A program made the position numbers and the translations under genes. Below are positions 15,503 to 25,085 of a stretch of 64,000 bases of DNA, in pieces. The DNA comes from Kiloniellales bacterium (GTDB lineage: Bacteria > Pseudomonadota > Alphaproteobacteria > Kiloniellales > JAKSBE01): the NCBI GenBank assembly GCA_030066685.1, contig JASJBF010000001.1, positions 369,465 through 433,464 of the forward strand, read 5' to 3'. Position 1 is the stretch's first letter, and each line of letters starts with the position of its first letter. The notes beneath the pieces were generated by a model that had not been told where the DNA came from, did no database searches, and saw nothing but the letters and a program-made list of their open reading frames with translations.

Positions 15503-16786
15503 CTATCGGTAGAAGATCTCGACGAGAGTCATGGGAACGAAGGGGACATAGGTCACTAGAAGGAGCAACGCGAGCAGGACCAGAATGAAGGGGAGGTTGG
15601 CCTTGGTGGCGTCCCAGATCTCCGTCCTGGCGATGGTGCAGGCCGTGACCAGCACGCTGGCGACCGGGGGCGTCTGCTGGCCGATCGCCAGGTTGAGGGT
15701 CAGGATGATACCGAAGTGCACCGGGTCGATCCCGACCGCGTGGACCAGCGGCAGGACGATCGGCACGACCAGGATGATCGCTGCGGCGCCGTGCAGGAAC
15801 ATGCCCAGGACCAGCAACAGGACGTTGAGCATCAGCAGCACCAGGATCTTGCTGGTCGTGGCCTCGGTGATCGCCCGGGCCAGGCTCTGGGGCAGCTCGA
15901 TCTCGGTCAGGTAGAGGCCGAGCACGGCGCTGGTCGCGACTAGCAGCATCACCACCGCGGTCTGGGTCACGCCCTCGACCAGCGCATGGTAGAACTGCCG
16001 CAGGTCGAGTTCCCGGTAGACGAAGGCACCGATGAGCAGGGCCGCCACCACGGCCAGCCCCGCCCCCTCGGTCGCGGTGACAACCCCGCCGAAGATGCCG
16101 CCCAGGATGATCACCGGCAACAGCAAGGCCCAGGCCGCGCCCTTGAAGGCGGCCCAGAGCCGCGCCAGCGAGAAGGCCTCCTCGCGCGGCAGGTCGTAGC
16201 GGACCGCCAGCCAGTGGCAGAGGCAGAGCATGGCGAAGCCGCCGAGCAAGCCGGGCACGATACCGGCGACGAAGAGCTGCACGATCGAGGTGTCGGCCAG
16301 AGCGCCGTAGAGGATCATCGGGATCGAGGGGGGAATGATGATCGCCAAAGAGGCCGAGGACGAGGTCACCGCCGCCGCCATGGTCGCCTTGTAGCGCCGT
16401 GCCTTCATCGCCGGGATCAGCACCGAGCCGATCGCGGCGACGTCGGCGACCGCCGAGCCGGAAATCTCAGCGAAGAACAGCGAGACCCCGACATTGACCA
16501 TGGCCAGGCCGCCGCGGACGAAGCCGATGAGGGCCGAGACGAAGGCGATCAGCCGGCGCGAGATGCCGCCTGTGTTCATCAGGGCGCCGGCCAGGATGAA
16601 CAGCGGGATGGCGATCAGCGGAAAGCTGGTCGCGCCGTCGAACATTGTCAGCGCCGCGTTGTAGAGGCCGAAGACCCCCTTGGAGGCCACCATGCCGACC
16701 AGTGCCACCGCGCAGATCGCCACCGCGATCGGCACGTTCAGCAGGATCAGGGCCAGGAGCCCGAGGAAGACCAGGAGGGCGGTCAT
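15503..16786 (-). CDS. dctM: TRAP transporter large permease (DctM)
   Basis: 427 residues with about 12 hydrophobic helices, the usual DctM topology. Family stretches are LIAIPLFILAGALMNTGGIS, FAEISGSAVADVAAIGSVLI, SSASLAIIIPPSIPMILYGA and TEGAGLAVVAALLIGAF. It is the translocation subunit in the inner membrane, driven by the sodium or proton gradient. ATG 16786 overlaps the DctQ stop (ATGA), showing translational coupling. It works with DctQ and DctP encoded just upstream. Confidence 0.95.
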   Translation of the reverse strand: MTALLVFLGLLALILLNVPIAVAICAVALVGMVASKGVFGLYNAALTMFDGATSFPLIAIPLFILAGALMNTGGISRRLIAFVSALIGFVRGGLAMVNVGVSLFFAEISGSAVADVAAIGSVLIPAMKARRYKATMAAAVTSSSASLAIIIPPSIPMILYGALADTSIVQLFVAGIVPGLLGGFAMLCLCHWLAVRYDLPREEAFSLARLWAAFKGAAWALLLPVIILGGIFGGVVTATEGAGLAVVAALLIGAFVYRELDLRQFYHALVEGVTQTAVVMLLVATSAVLGLYLTEIELPQSLARAITEATTSKILVLLMLNVLLLVLGMFLHGAAAIILVVPIVLPLVHAVGIDPVHFGIILTLNLAIGQQTPPVASVLVTACTIARTEIWDATKANLPFILVLLALLLLVTYVPFVPMTLVEIFYR

Positions 16787-17337
16787 GCCGCCGGGCCCCG
16801 CTGCGGCGCGTCGGCCCGCGCCCGCGCGATCTCCGTCTCGATCTCGACCGCGTCGGCGTCGCGCCCGCTCTGCAGGCGGCGCCAGGCCTCGGGGGTCGAG
16901 AGCCCCTGGGCCAGGACGAAGAGCAGGCAGCCGATCGGCACTACGGACTGGGTGAACTGAAGCGGGACCCAGTCGAGGGAGACCAGGGTCTCGCCGGCCA
17001 TGACCCGGAGCACGTACCAGCCGGCGTAGGCGATCGATAGGAAGACCGCGTAGACCACCGCCTCCGCCAGAAGAAAGACCGGCACCCTGGCGCCGCGCGG
17101 CAATCCGAGCACCAACCCGGAGAAGCCCAGATGGCTGCGCCGCAGCGCCGCCAGCGCGGCACCATAGTAGGTCAGCCAGGCCAGCATCACCGAGGCGACC
17201 TCGTCGTACCAATGGAAGGACGAGTTGAAGACGTAGCGCGCCACCACCGCCGAGACCACGACCATCGCCAGGCTCACCAGCAAGGCGACCGTGATCGCCT
17301 CCAGCAGGCGATGCAGGACCGCCGCCGCGCGTTGCAT
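16783..17337 (-). CDS. dctQ: TRAP transporter small permease (DctQ)
   Basis: 184 residues, four hydrophobic helices. The DctQ signature is visible in VVARYVFNSSFHWYDEVASV, LTYYGAALAALRRSHLGF and the last helix TQSVVPIGCLLFVLAQGL. The C-terminal tail is charged and cytosolic. ATG 17337 has GGAGGAG upstream. The gene follows a transcription terminator that separates it from dctP, so read-through from the dctP promoter should give less permease than binding protein. Confidence 0.93.
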   Translation of the reverse strand: MQRAAAVLHRLLEAITVALLVSLAMVVVSAVVARYVFNSSFHWYDEVASVMLAWLTYYGAALAALRRSHLGFSGLVLGLPRGARVPVFLLAEAVVYAVFLSIAYAGWYVLRVMAGETLVSLDWVPLQFTQSVVPIGCLLFVLAQGLSTPEAWRRLQSGRDADAVEIETEIARARADAPQRGPAA

Positions 17338-17361
17338 CCCGCTCCTCCGGTCAGGCCGGCC

Positions 17362-17401
17362 AAAAAAACGGGGACGCCGCTAGGTTCGATTGCGGCGTCC
17401 C
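17362..17401 (-). terminator. intrinsic terminator between dctP and dctQ
   Basis: Reading leftwards, GGGACGCCGC (plus-strand 17392-17401) pairs perfectly with 17371-17380 around an 11-base loop, then seven T residues (17362-17368). The ten-pair GC-rich stem with a U-tract is classical. Partial termination here would set dctP mRNA above dctQM. Confidence 0.85.
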
Positions 17402-17413
17402 GTCAAGGTCGGC

Positions 17414-18415
17414 TCAGGGACTCTCCGCCAGGGCAAGCGCCTTGTCGATCAGCGCCTTGCCGCTGGGGACTTCACTCGAGAACTGGGCGTAGATCGGCTT
17501 GGAGGCCTCGACGAAGGCGGCGCGGTCGGCGACGTTCAGCTTCATCCCGGCACCGACCAGCTTGTCCTTCAGGCTCTGGTCGCCATCCGCACCCTTGCTG
17601 CGGGCCCAGAGCGCCATTTCCGCGGCCGTGTCCGTCAGCACCTCCTGGATATCGGGATCGAGCTGCGAGAAGGCCGCCTTGCCCGCGGTCGGATAAGCCG
17701 GGCTGTAGACGTGGCCGGTGACCGACAGATAGCTCTGCACCTCGGCGAACTTGGCCGACCAGATGTTGGTGTAGGGGTTCTCCTGGCCGTCGATCACGCC
17801 GGTCTGCAGGGCGACGAAGACCTCGGAGAAGGCCATCGGCGTCGGGTTGGCGCCCCAGGCCTCGAACATCTTGACCCGCCACTTCGACTTCGGCGTGCGC
17901 AGCTTGATCCCGTCCAGGTCCGCCGGGGTAGCGATCGGCCGCTTGTTGTTGGTGATGTGGCGGACCCCGTTCTCCCAGACCGCCAGCACCTGGTAGCCCT
18001 TGGCCTCCGCGGCCGGGGCGATCTCGGGCCAGAAGACGTCCTTCTCGATGCGCGCGACGTGGTCCCGGTCCTTGACCAGGAAGGGCATGTCGAAGAGCCC
18101 GAACTCGTCGGCTACTGAGGACATGATCGAGCTGGGCAGCGCGATGTGAACCGTGCCCAGCTTCAGCTTCTGCATCAGCTCCTTGTCCTTACCGAGCTGA
18201 GCGGAATCGAAGAGCTTCACCGTCGCCTTGCCGGCCAGCCGTTCGTTGGCGCGCTTGGTGAATTCGGCGGCGGTCATCTGCTGCAGCGAGCCGGTCTTGG
18301 CGCTGATCGCGAAGACGATCTCCTGCTCGGCGCGGGCCGAGCCGCCGAGATCTGCTAGGGCGATGGCAACGATGCCGAAAAGGGCGCCCGTCAAGGCGCG
18401 CCTGGTCATGAACAT
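17414..18415 (-). CDS. dctP: TRAP transporter substrate-binding protein (DctP)
   Basis: 333 residues from ATG 18415 with GGGAGGAAG upstream. The signal peptide is about 1-29 (MFMTRRALTGALFGIVAIAL, AxA at ARA). DctP landmarks are NERLAGKATVKLFDSAQLGK, FDMPFLVKDRDHVARIEKDV, LKLRTPK-type loop IKLRTPKSKWRVKMFEAWGA with its ligand arginine, and ALQTGVIDGQENPYTNIWSA. These receptors bind organic acids in the periplasm. The ligand is not predictable, though the enzymes downstream point to a hydroxy or sugar acid. It is divergent from the GntR gene. Confidence 0.95.
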   Translation of the reverse strand: MFMTRRALTGALFGIVAIALADLGGSARAEQEIVFAISAKTGSLQQMTAAEFTKRANERLAGKATVKLFDSAQLGKDKELMQKLKLGTVHIALPSSIMSSVADEFGLFDMPFLVKDRDHVARIEKDVFWPEIAPAAEAKGYQVLAVWENGVRHITNNKRPIATPADLDGIKLRTPKSKWRVKMFEAWGANPTPMAFSEVFVALQTGVIDGQENPYTNIWSAKFAEVQSYLSVTGHVYSPAYPTAGKAAFSQLDPDIQEVLTDTAAEMALWARSKGADGDQSLKDKLVGAGMKLNVADRAAFVEASKPIYAQFSSEVPSGKALIDKALALAESP

Positions 18416-18499
18416 GGCTTCCTCCCGCTTCTCAGAGCCGGCCGTTCCGCCGGAGTCGACCGGCCTCTGTTCTTGTTTCTTGACCGGCGCACCGTCAGA

Positions 18500-18525
18500 T
18501 TGCATACCAAAATTGCGACTGTCAA
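18500..18525 (-). promoter_or_regulatory. dctP promoter with candidate GntR operator
   Basis: On the minus strand TTGACA (plus 18520-18525) is a good -35 box. Just downstream lies TTTTGGTATGCAA (plus 18500-18512), where the -10 box would be. The same 13-base motif recurs, differing at one base, in inverted orientation at 18633-18645 before the regulator gene. Binding here would block dctP initiation. Confidence 0.5.
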
Positions 18526-18632
18526 CGATCGCACGCAGAGGCGCGGCTCCTTTTTCCTCTGTTTTCGAACATATTATGCAATTATCTTTTGGTCATGCAG
18601 GAGACCCTTCATCCTGTGAGGCAAGTCGGGCC

Positions 18633-18645
18633 TTTTGGTATGCTA
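18633..18645 (+). promoter_or_regulatory. second candidate GntR operator, overlapping a -10-like box
   Basis: TTTTGGTATGCTA matches the reverse complement of the dctP-side site at 12 of 13 positions. The TATGCT within it could be the -10 box of the regulator gene, so autoregulation is plausible. The regulator start lies 63 bases downstream. A weaker partial copy with one inserted base is at 18587-18598. Confidence 0.45.
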
Positions 18646-18707
18646 TTTTTTTGCTGAAGCCGGCCGCCAAGCTTTCGCCTTTCGCCGTGACCGGGATAGA
18701 CTGCGCC

Positions 18708-19442
18708 ATGGATCGTGATACCCAGCCTTCCGACAGCGAGCTCGATCAGGGGGCCGTGCTCGAAGCCGGCACCGCCACACCAAGGCACCACACCCGGGCC
18801 GAGACCGTGGCCGAGCGGCTGCGCGACATGATCGCCCAAAACGTGCTGCAGCCGGGGGCCCGGATTCGCGAGCGCCACATCGGCGAGGCGCTGCAGGTCT
18901 CGCGGACACCGATGCGCGAGGCGCTGCGCATTCTGGCGGCCGAGCGGCTGGTCGATCTGCTGCCCAACCGGGGCGCGGTCGTCTGCGACCCCAGCCCGCG
19001 GGAGATCCGCGACCTCCTGAGCGTCCTGGCGACCCTGGAGGCGCTCGCCGGCGAGCAGGCCGCGGCCGCCGCGACGGATGCAGAGATCGCCGAGATCCGC
19101 GCCCTGCACTTCGAGATGCTCGCCGCTTTCGAGCGTCAGGACCGCCTCGCCTACTTCAAGCTCAACCAGGCGATTCACCGAGCCATCGTCGCCGCCGCGC
19201 ACAACGCGCCCCTGGCCGAGCTCCACGCCCAGCTCAACGCCCGGCTCTACCGGGTGCGCTACCAGTCGAACCTGAACAACGCGAAGTGGCACAGCGCCAT
19301 CGAGGAGCACGAGCAGATCTTGGCCGCCCTCACCGCCCGCGAAAGCGAGGCCCTGGCCCGTATCCTCCGCGCCCACCTCGGCAGCACCTGGGCCAAGGTC
19401 AGCGAGACCCTGGAGACCGACGCCGGCACGCCGCGACCCTGA
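18708..19442 (+). CDS. GntR-family regulator (FCD type)
   Basis: 244 residues from ATG 18708. The winged helix is at about 23-90 (TVAERLRDMIAQNVLQPGAR, RERHIGEALQVSRTPMREAL, LVDLLPNRGAVV), followed by an all-helical FCD ligand domain (about 98-235) with LEALAGEQAAAAATDAEIAE, FKLNQAIHRAIVAAAHN and HEQILAALTARESEALARIL; the D/H residues of its metal site look present. Such proteins usually repress sugar-acid or organic-acid operons until an effector binds. It is divergent from dctP and two shared operator-like sites lie between them. Confidence 0.93.
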   Translation: MDRDTQPSDSELDQGAVLEAGTATPRHHTRAETVAERLRDMIAQNVLQPGARIRERHIGEALQVSRTPMREALRILAAERLVDLLPNRGAVVCDPSPREIRDLLSVLATLEALAGEQAAAAATDAEIAEIRALHFEMLAAFERQDRLAYFKLNQAIHRAIVAAAHNAPLAELHAQLNARLYRVRYQSNLNNAKWHSAIEEHEQILAALTARESEALARILRAHLGSTWAKVSETLETDAGTPRP

Positions 19443-19638
19443 CCGGAGAGGCTACGTCGCTCGGACTGTGGAGATCTACCAGACGCCGGCCATAGGGGCG
19501 TCGCGCTTTACTCTACACTGGGGCCGCCACCCGCGCCGGAAGCTCTAACCAGGCCTTAGCTGAACCATGTATGGCGTTGCGGCCAAAGGTGGACGGTAGC
19601 TCGGCAAGGCGCTGCGCTGATCGACCTGCCTGCCTACC

Positions 19639-20004
19639 TCAAGTCTTGGCCTCTGCTTTGTCCACGACTCGAGGATCAGTCTCACGGAGCCGCCACTCCA
19701 AGCCTGAGCGCGCGAGTTCGAAGAGCGCGGTGCTGCCATCGAAGCGGCCGGCGCGGATGGCCTCGGCCAGCCGGCGGCGCAAATCCGGCTTGTCGCCCGT
19801 CGCGGTGCCCAGGAGCCCCGCGATCGCGCCCGTCTCGTCCTCGGGCGCCGCGTTCTCCAGCTCGCGCTCGGCCATGCCCAGGGCCGAGAGCACCATCAGG
19901 GCCTCCAAGCGCCGCTCCCTGGGCAGGGTCGGCAGCAGGTCGTCCTTGAGGACCGCCCGGGCGATGCGCAGCAGGGCCGCGCCCGAGGTCTGGTGCCGCT
20001 TCAT
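19639..20004 (-). CDS. DUF6285 protein of the acyl-CoA operon
   Basis: 121 residues from ATG 20004, which overlaps the stop of the phosphotransferase gene (ATGA). The sequence is helical (TSGAALLRIARAVLKDDLLP, RLEALMVLSALGMAERELEN, DLRRRLAEAIRAGRFDG). I recognise it as the small protein commonly encoded after an aminoglycoside-phosphotransferase-like gene and an acyl-CoA dehydrogenase. Its function is unknown. It is the last gene of the operon and has no membrane or signal segment. Confidence 0.75.
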   Translation of the reverse strand: MKRHQTSGAALLRIARAVLKDDLLPTLPRERRLEALMVLSALGMAERELENAAPEDETGAIAGLLGTATGDKPDLRRRLAEAIRAGRFDGSTALFELARSGLEWRLRETDPRVVDKAEAKT

Positions 20005-21019
20005 GAGGCCGCGCTCCAGCGTTCCGGCGGAGTCAGGCGCAGGATCTCCCAGGCCAGGGTCTCGGCCCGGCGTCCGGTCAGGGCGAGGTCGAGGGACTCC
20101 TCGGCGCCCGAGGCGTGGCGCTGGCCCTGCTGCAAGGCGATGACCGCCCAGCGCAGGTGGGCCATGACCTCCCAGTAGGCGACCGCCTCGTGGTCGATCT
20201 CGCGTCCCGAGACGCGCCGGTAGCCGCGGTAGAAGGCCTCGCGCGGCCCGATGCCCCCGGCCTCCAGCGCGTCGCGACCGAAACGCCAGCACTTGGCGCA
20301 GAACCAGCCGAGGTCGCTCATGGGGTCACCCCAGGCGCAGAACTCCCAGTCCAGGACCGCGGTCAGACGGCCTCCGTCGACCATGTAATTCCCGGTCCGA
20401 AAGTCCTGATGCACAAGGACAAGCTCCCTCTCGGGCGGGGCGTTGAGCTCGCACCAGCGCAAGCCCCATTCCAGGGCCGGGTCCCACCACTCCAGGGCGT
20501 CCAGGTGAGACCGGTAGGCCGCCACCGCGGCCAGGGCCGGGCTGCCCTCGGGCAGCGGAAGAAAGTCCAGGTCGGGGCATGGCGGGGTGATGCCGTGGAT
20601 CTTGCCGAGTTCCTCGCCCAGCCGTTCCGCCACCGCGGCGCCGTCACCCAGGAGCGCCGGCTCGCGGACCAGGCGATGGCCCTGGGCCTCGCCCTCGACC
20701 TTGCGCATGACGTAAAAGGGCCCGCCCAGAGCTCTGTCGAGGCTGAGAAAAAGCGGCTCCGGAACGGTCACTCCGGCCGCGAAGGCCGCGGTCAGCAGGG
20801 CGAACTCCTCGGCCTTGCCGTGGCTGACCGCGACCCCGGAGGGCGCGTCGCGGCGCAGCACCAGCTCTTGCCGGCCGGCCAGGCGCCCGCCGTCGAACTC
20901 GACCACTAGCAGGCGGTTGTCCTGGATCGCGCCGCCGGTCAGCTGGCTGTCGGAGACGACCCGGGCCGCTGACGCTCCGGCCGCCTCGGCGAGAAAGGCC
21001 TCCAGCGCACTCTGGTCGG

Positions 21020-21023
<4 letters not shown>
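20001..21023 (-). CDS. APH-family phosphotransferase-like protein
   Basis: 340 residues from GTG 21023, overlapping the acyl-CoA dehydrogenase stop as GTGA. The kinase-like fold shows the catalytic loop VLVHQDFRTGNYMVDGGRLT (HxDxxxxN) and the metal motif AVLDWEFCAWGDPMSDLGWF. Bacterial proteins of this type resemble the N-terminal domain of eukaryotic ACAD10/11, which phosphorylates 4-hydroxyacyl-CoAs before the dehydrogenase domain removes phosphate. Having the two activities as adjacent coupled genes fits a role in 4-hydroxy acid breakdown. Resistance to antibiotics is not implied. Confidence 0.88.
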
Positions 21024-22219
<1,196 letters not shown>

Positions 22220-22238
22220 GAGCGGGCTCGCTTCGGGT

Positions 22239-23018
22239 TCAGATCACGGCGGACTGGCCGCCGTCGATGGCGATCACGCTGCCGGTCATGTAGCGCGAGG
22301 CCTCGGAGGCCAGCAGCAGCAAGGGACCGCTCAGCTCCTCCGGATCGCCGAAGCGGCGCTGCGGGATCCGCTTCAGCATGGCCTGACCGGCCTCGCTGGC
22401 GAGGTAGTCGCGGTTGAGGTCGGTCTCGAAGTAACCCGGCGCCAGGGCGTTGACCCGGATCCCGTCGCGGGCCAGGTCGCCGGCCAGGGAGCGGGTCAGG
22501 TTGACAACGGCGGCCTTGGAGGCGCAATAGGCCGGGATCCGCGCGGTTCCGACCAGGCCCAGGATCGAGGCGATGTTGATGATCGAGCCGCCGTGGCCCT
22601 GCTCGGCCATGTGGCGGGCTGTCTCCTGGGCCATGAGCCAGACGCCCTTGAGGTTGGTGGCGATCACCTTGTCCCAGTCCGCCTCCTCGACGTCGAGCGC
22701 GCGCCCCGGGGTCACCGTGCCGGCGTTGTTGACCAGGACCGAGAGGGCGCCGAGCTCGGTCTCGGCATGGACGACGCAATCGCGCACGCTCTGAGCGTCG
22801 GTCACGTCCAGGGCGACCGGGATCGCGCGGCCGTCGAAGCCCTGGACCTCCTCGCAGAGCTCGACCAGCTTCTCGACCCGCCGCGCCGCCACCGCCACCT
22901 TCATCCCGGCGCGGGCCAGGGTCAGCGCGAAATGCCGGCCCAGGCCGCTGGAGGCGCCGGTCACGATGGCCGCCTTGCCGTCCAATCCCGGCCAGGACGC
23001 CGGGCAGATCTCGGTCAT
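22239..23018 (-). CDS. SDR-family oxidoreductase
   Basis: 259 residues from ATG 23018 with GGAGG upstream. It is a classical short-chain dehydrogenase: cofactor motif AAIVTGASSGLGRHFALTLA at about 17-36, VLVNNAGTV, the active-site serine in INIASILG, and YCASK with the catalytic tyrosine and lysine. The C-terminal NALAPGYFETDLNRDYLA is also typical. In this operon it probably oxidises a 3-hydroxyacyl-CoA or related alcohol after the dehydrogenase step. The start overlaps the stop of the small membrane gene (ATGA). Confidence 0.93.
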   Translation of the reverse strand: MTEICPASWPGLDGKAAIVTGASSGLGRHFALTLARAGMKVAVAARRVEKLVELCEEVQGFDGRAIPVALDVTDAQSVRDCVVHAETELGALSVLVNNAGTVTPGRALDVEEADWDKVIATNLKGVWLMAQETARHMAEQGHGGSIINIASILGLVGTARIPAYCASKAAVVNLTRSLAGDLARDGIRVNALAPGYFETDLNRDYLASEAGQAMLKRIPQRRFGDPEELSGPLLLLASEASRYMTGSVIAIDGGQSAVI

Positions 23019-23332
23019 AGTCTGATCCTCCTGCGTCGGCGGCCGAACCAGACGGAGCCGGCCGCCGCGGTGCCGGCGACCGCCAGGGCCGCGGGCCAAT
23101 AGCTTGTCGCGATGGTCAGGGTGATCCAGCCGGCCTGCCAGAGGCCGAAGGACGAGCCGGTGCAGACCACCCAGGCCAGGAACCTGAGCCAGCGCCGGTC
23201 GGCCATGATCAGGGCCACCGAAGAGGTCGTGAAGACCACCAGCCAGGCGAAGAACAGGGCCAGCTGCTGCTCGCTGTAGGGGTTCAGCGAGGCTTCGAGC
23301 CCGATCCAGAAGTCGTTAATCCAATCAAACAT
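23015..23332 (-). CDS. small integral membrane protein in the acyl-CoA operon
   Basis: 105 residues with three hydrophobic segments (LALFFAWLVVFTTSSVALIM, LRFLAWVVCTGSSFGLW, WPAALAVAGTAAAGSVWF) and a basic C-terminal tail, RRRRRIRL. I do not recognise the family. The frame touches the ligase stop on one side and overlaps the SDR start on the other, so it is part of the operon. It may anchor or support enzymes at the membrane, which is speculation. Confidence 0.7.
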   Translation of the reverse strand: MFDWINDFWIGLEASLNPYSEQQLALFFAWLVVFTTSSVALIMADRRWLRFLAWVVCTGSSFGLWQAGWITLTIATSYWPAALAVAGTAAAGSVWFGRRRRRIRL

Positions 23333-24967
23333 CTAGGCGAGTCTCTTCGCCTTGTCTCGCAGGACGAATTTCTGGATCTTGCCGGTCGAGGTCTTGGGCA
23401 GCGGCCCGAAGACCACGGTCCTTGGCGCCTTGAAGCGGGCCATGTTGTCCTTGCAGAAGGCGATGATCTCCTCCGCCTCGACGTCCTGCCCGTCCTTCAG
23501 GGTGACGAAGGCGCAGGGCGTCTCGCCCCAGGTCCCGTCGGGCCGGGCCACGACGGCCGCCTCCAGGACCTTGGGATGGCGGTAAAGCGTCTCCTCGATC
23601 TCGAGGCTGGAGATGTTCTCGCCACCCGAGATGATCACGTCCTTGGCCCGGTCCTTGACCTCGATGTAGCCGTCGGGGTGCAGGACCGCGAGGTCGCCGG
23701 TGTGGAACCAGCCACCCTGGAAGGCGGCCTCGGTCGCCGCTGGGTTCTTCAGGTAGCCCTTCATCACCGTGTTGCCGCGCAGCATGATCTCGCCCAGGGT
23801 CTCGCCGTCGGCCGGCAGGGGCGCCAGGGTCTCGGGGTCGCGCACCGTGGCGTGCTCCAGGGTCAGCAGGGAGACCCCCTGGCGCGCCATCTTGGCCGAG
23901 CGCGCCTGCAGGTCCAGGCCGTCCCAGCCCTCCTGCCAGGCGCAGAGCGTCGCCGGGCCGTAGCACTCGGTGAGGCCGTACATGTGGATGACCCGGAAGC
24001 CCTGAGCCTCCATGGCCTCGATCACGGCGCTGGGCGGCGCCGCGCCCCCGGTGACGATCTCGACGGTCTGCTCGAAGGCCAACTTCACCTCGTCCGGGGC
24101 ATGGATCAGCAGGTTCAGGATGATCGGCGCCCCGCACATGTGGCTGACACCCTCGTCGCGGATCAGCGGATAGATCAGCGCCGGGTCGACCCGGCGCAGG
24201 CAGACGTGGGTCCCGGCCGCCGCGGTCACCGCCCAGGTGTAGCACCAGCCGTTGCAGTGGAACATCGGCAGGGTCCAGAGGTAGACCGCCTGCGGGGTCA
24301 GGCCGAAGGCGATCAGGTTGCCGACCGCGTTCAGATAGGCGCCGCGGTGGTGATAGACCACGCCCTTGGGGTTGCCGGTCGTCCCGGAGGTGTAGTTGAG
24401 GCAGATCGCGTCCCATTCGTCCGCCGGCAGCACCGGGGAGAAGGCCGGATCGGCGCCGGTCAGGAAGGTCTCGTAGTCGGTCTCGCCGCGCAGGCTGCCG
24501 CCCTCTCCTTCCGGGTCGTCGATATCGATGACCAGGGGCCTGGTCTCCAGGCGCGCCAGCGCCGCCTCCACCACCTCGGAGAACTCCCGGTCGGCGATTA
24601 GCACCTTGGCGCCGCCGTGCTCCAGGATGAAGGCAATCGTCGCCGCGTCCAGTCGGGTGTTGAGCGCGTTCAGGACGCCCCCGGTCATGGGCACCCCGTA
24701 GTGGGCCTCCAGGAGCGGCGGGATGTTCGGCGCCAGGACCGCCACGGTATCGCCGTTGCCCACCCCTCGGGCCGCCAGGGCGCCGGCCAGGCGCCGACAG
24801 CGTTCCTCGAACTGGCGATAGGTAAAGCGCGCGGCGCCGTGAACCACGGCGAGCTTGTCCGGGTAGACCGCCGCCGCCCGCCGCAGGAAGCTCAGGGGCG
24901 TCAAGGCCGCGGAATTGGCCGGATTCCGGTCCAGGTCCCGGTCGAAGATCGAAGGCTCTGCTGGCAT
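23333..24967 (-). CDS. acyl-CoA synthetase (AMP-forming)
   Basis: 544 residues from ATG 24967 with GAGGCGGG before it. ANL-family motifs are all present: P-loop LNYTSGTTGNPKGVVYHHRG, YGLTECYGPATLCAW, WFHTGDLAVLHPDGYIEVKD and the C-terminal lysine motif LPKTSTGKIQKFVLR. It resembles the medium/branched acyl-CoA ligases often grouped with DmdB-like enzymes. It activates a carboxylic acid to its CoA thioester in the cytoplasm and is the first gene of the leftward operon. The true substrate is unknown. Confidence 0.93.
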   Translation of the reverse strand: MPAEPSIFDRDLDRNPANSAALTPLSFLRRAAAVYPDKLAVVHGAARFTYRQFEERCRRLAGALAARGVGNGDTVAVLAPNIPPLLEAHYGVPMTGGVLNALNTRLDAATIAFILEHGGAKVLIADREFSEVVEAALARLETRPLVIDIDDPEGEGGSLRGETDYETFLTGADPAFSPVLPADEWDAICLNYTSGTTGNPKGVVYHHRGAYLNAVGNLIAFGLTPQAVYLWTLPMFHCNGWCYTWAVTAAAGTHVCLRRVDPALIYPLIRDEGVSHMCGAPIILNLLIHAPDEVKLAFEQTVEIVTGGAAPPSAVIEAMEAQGFRVIHMYGLTECYGPATLCAWQEGWDGLDLQARSAKMARQGVSLLTLEHATVRDPETLAPLPADGETLGEIMLRGNTVMKGYLKNPAATEAAFQGGWFHTGDLAVLHPDGYIEVKDRAKDVIISGGENISSLEIEETLYRHPKVLEAAVVARPDGTWGETPCAFVTLKDGQDVEAEEIIAFCKDNMARFKAPRTVVFGPLPKTSTGKIQKFVLRDKAKRLA

Positions 24968-25085
24968 CCCGCCTCGGGTCACGCTTTCTTGTCTCGGCCC
25001 GGGCCCGGCGCTACAGACGCGCCGCATCCCGGGCGCTATGCTGGGATGACGATCATCCAAAGGTCAAGGCTCGCGGAGGACCGCC

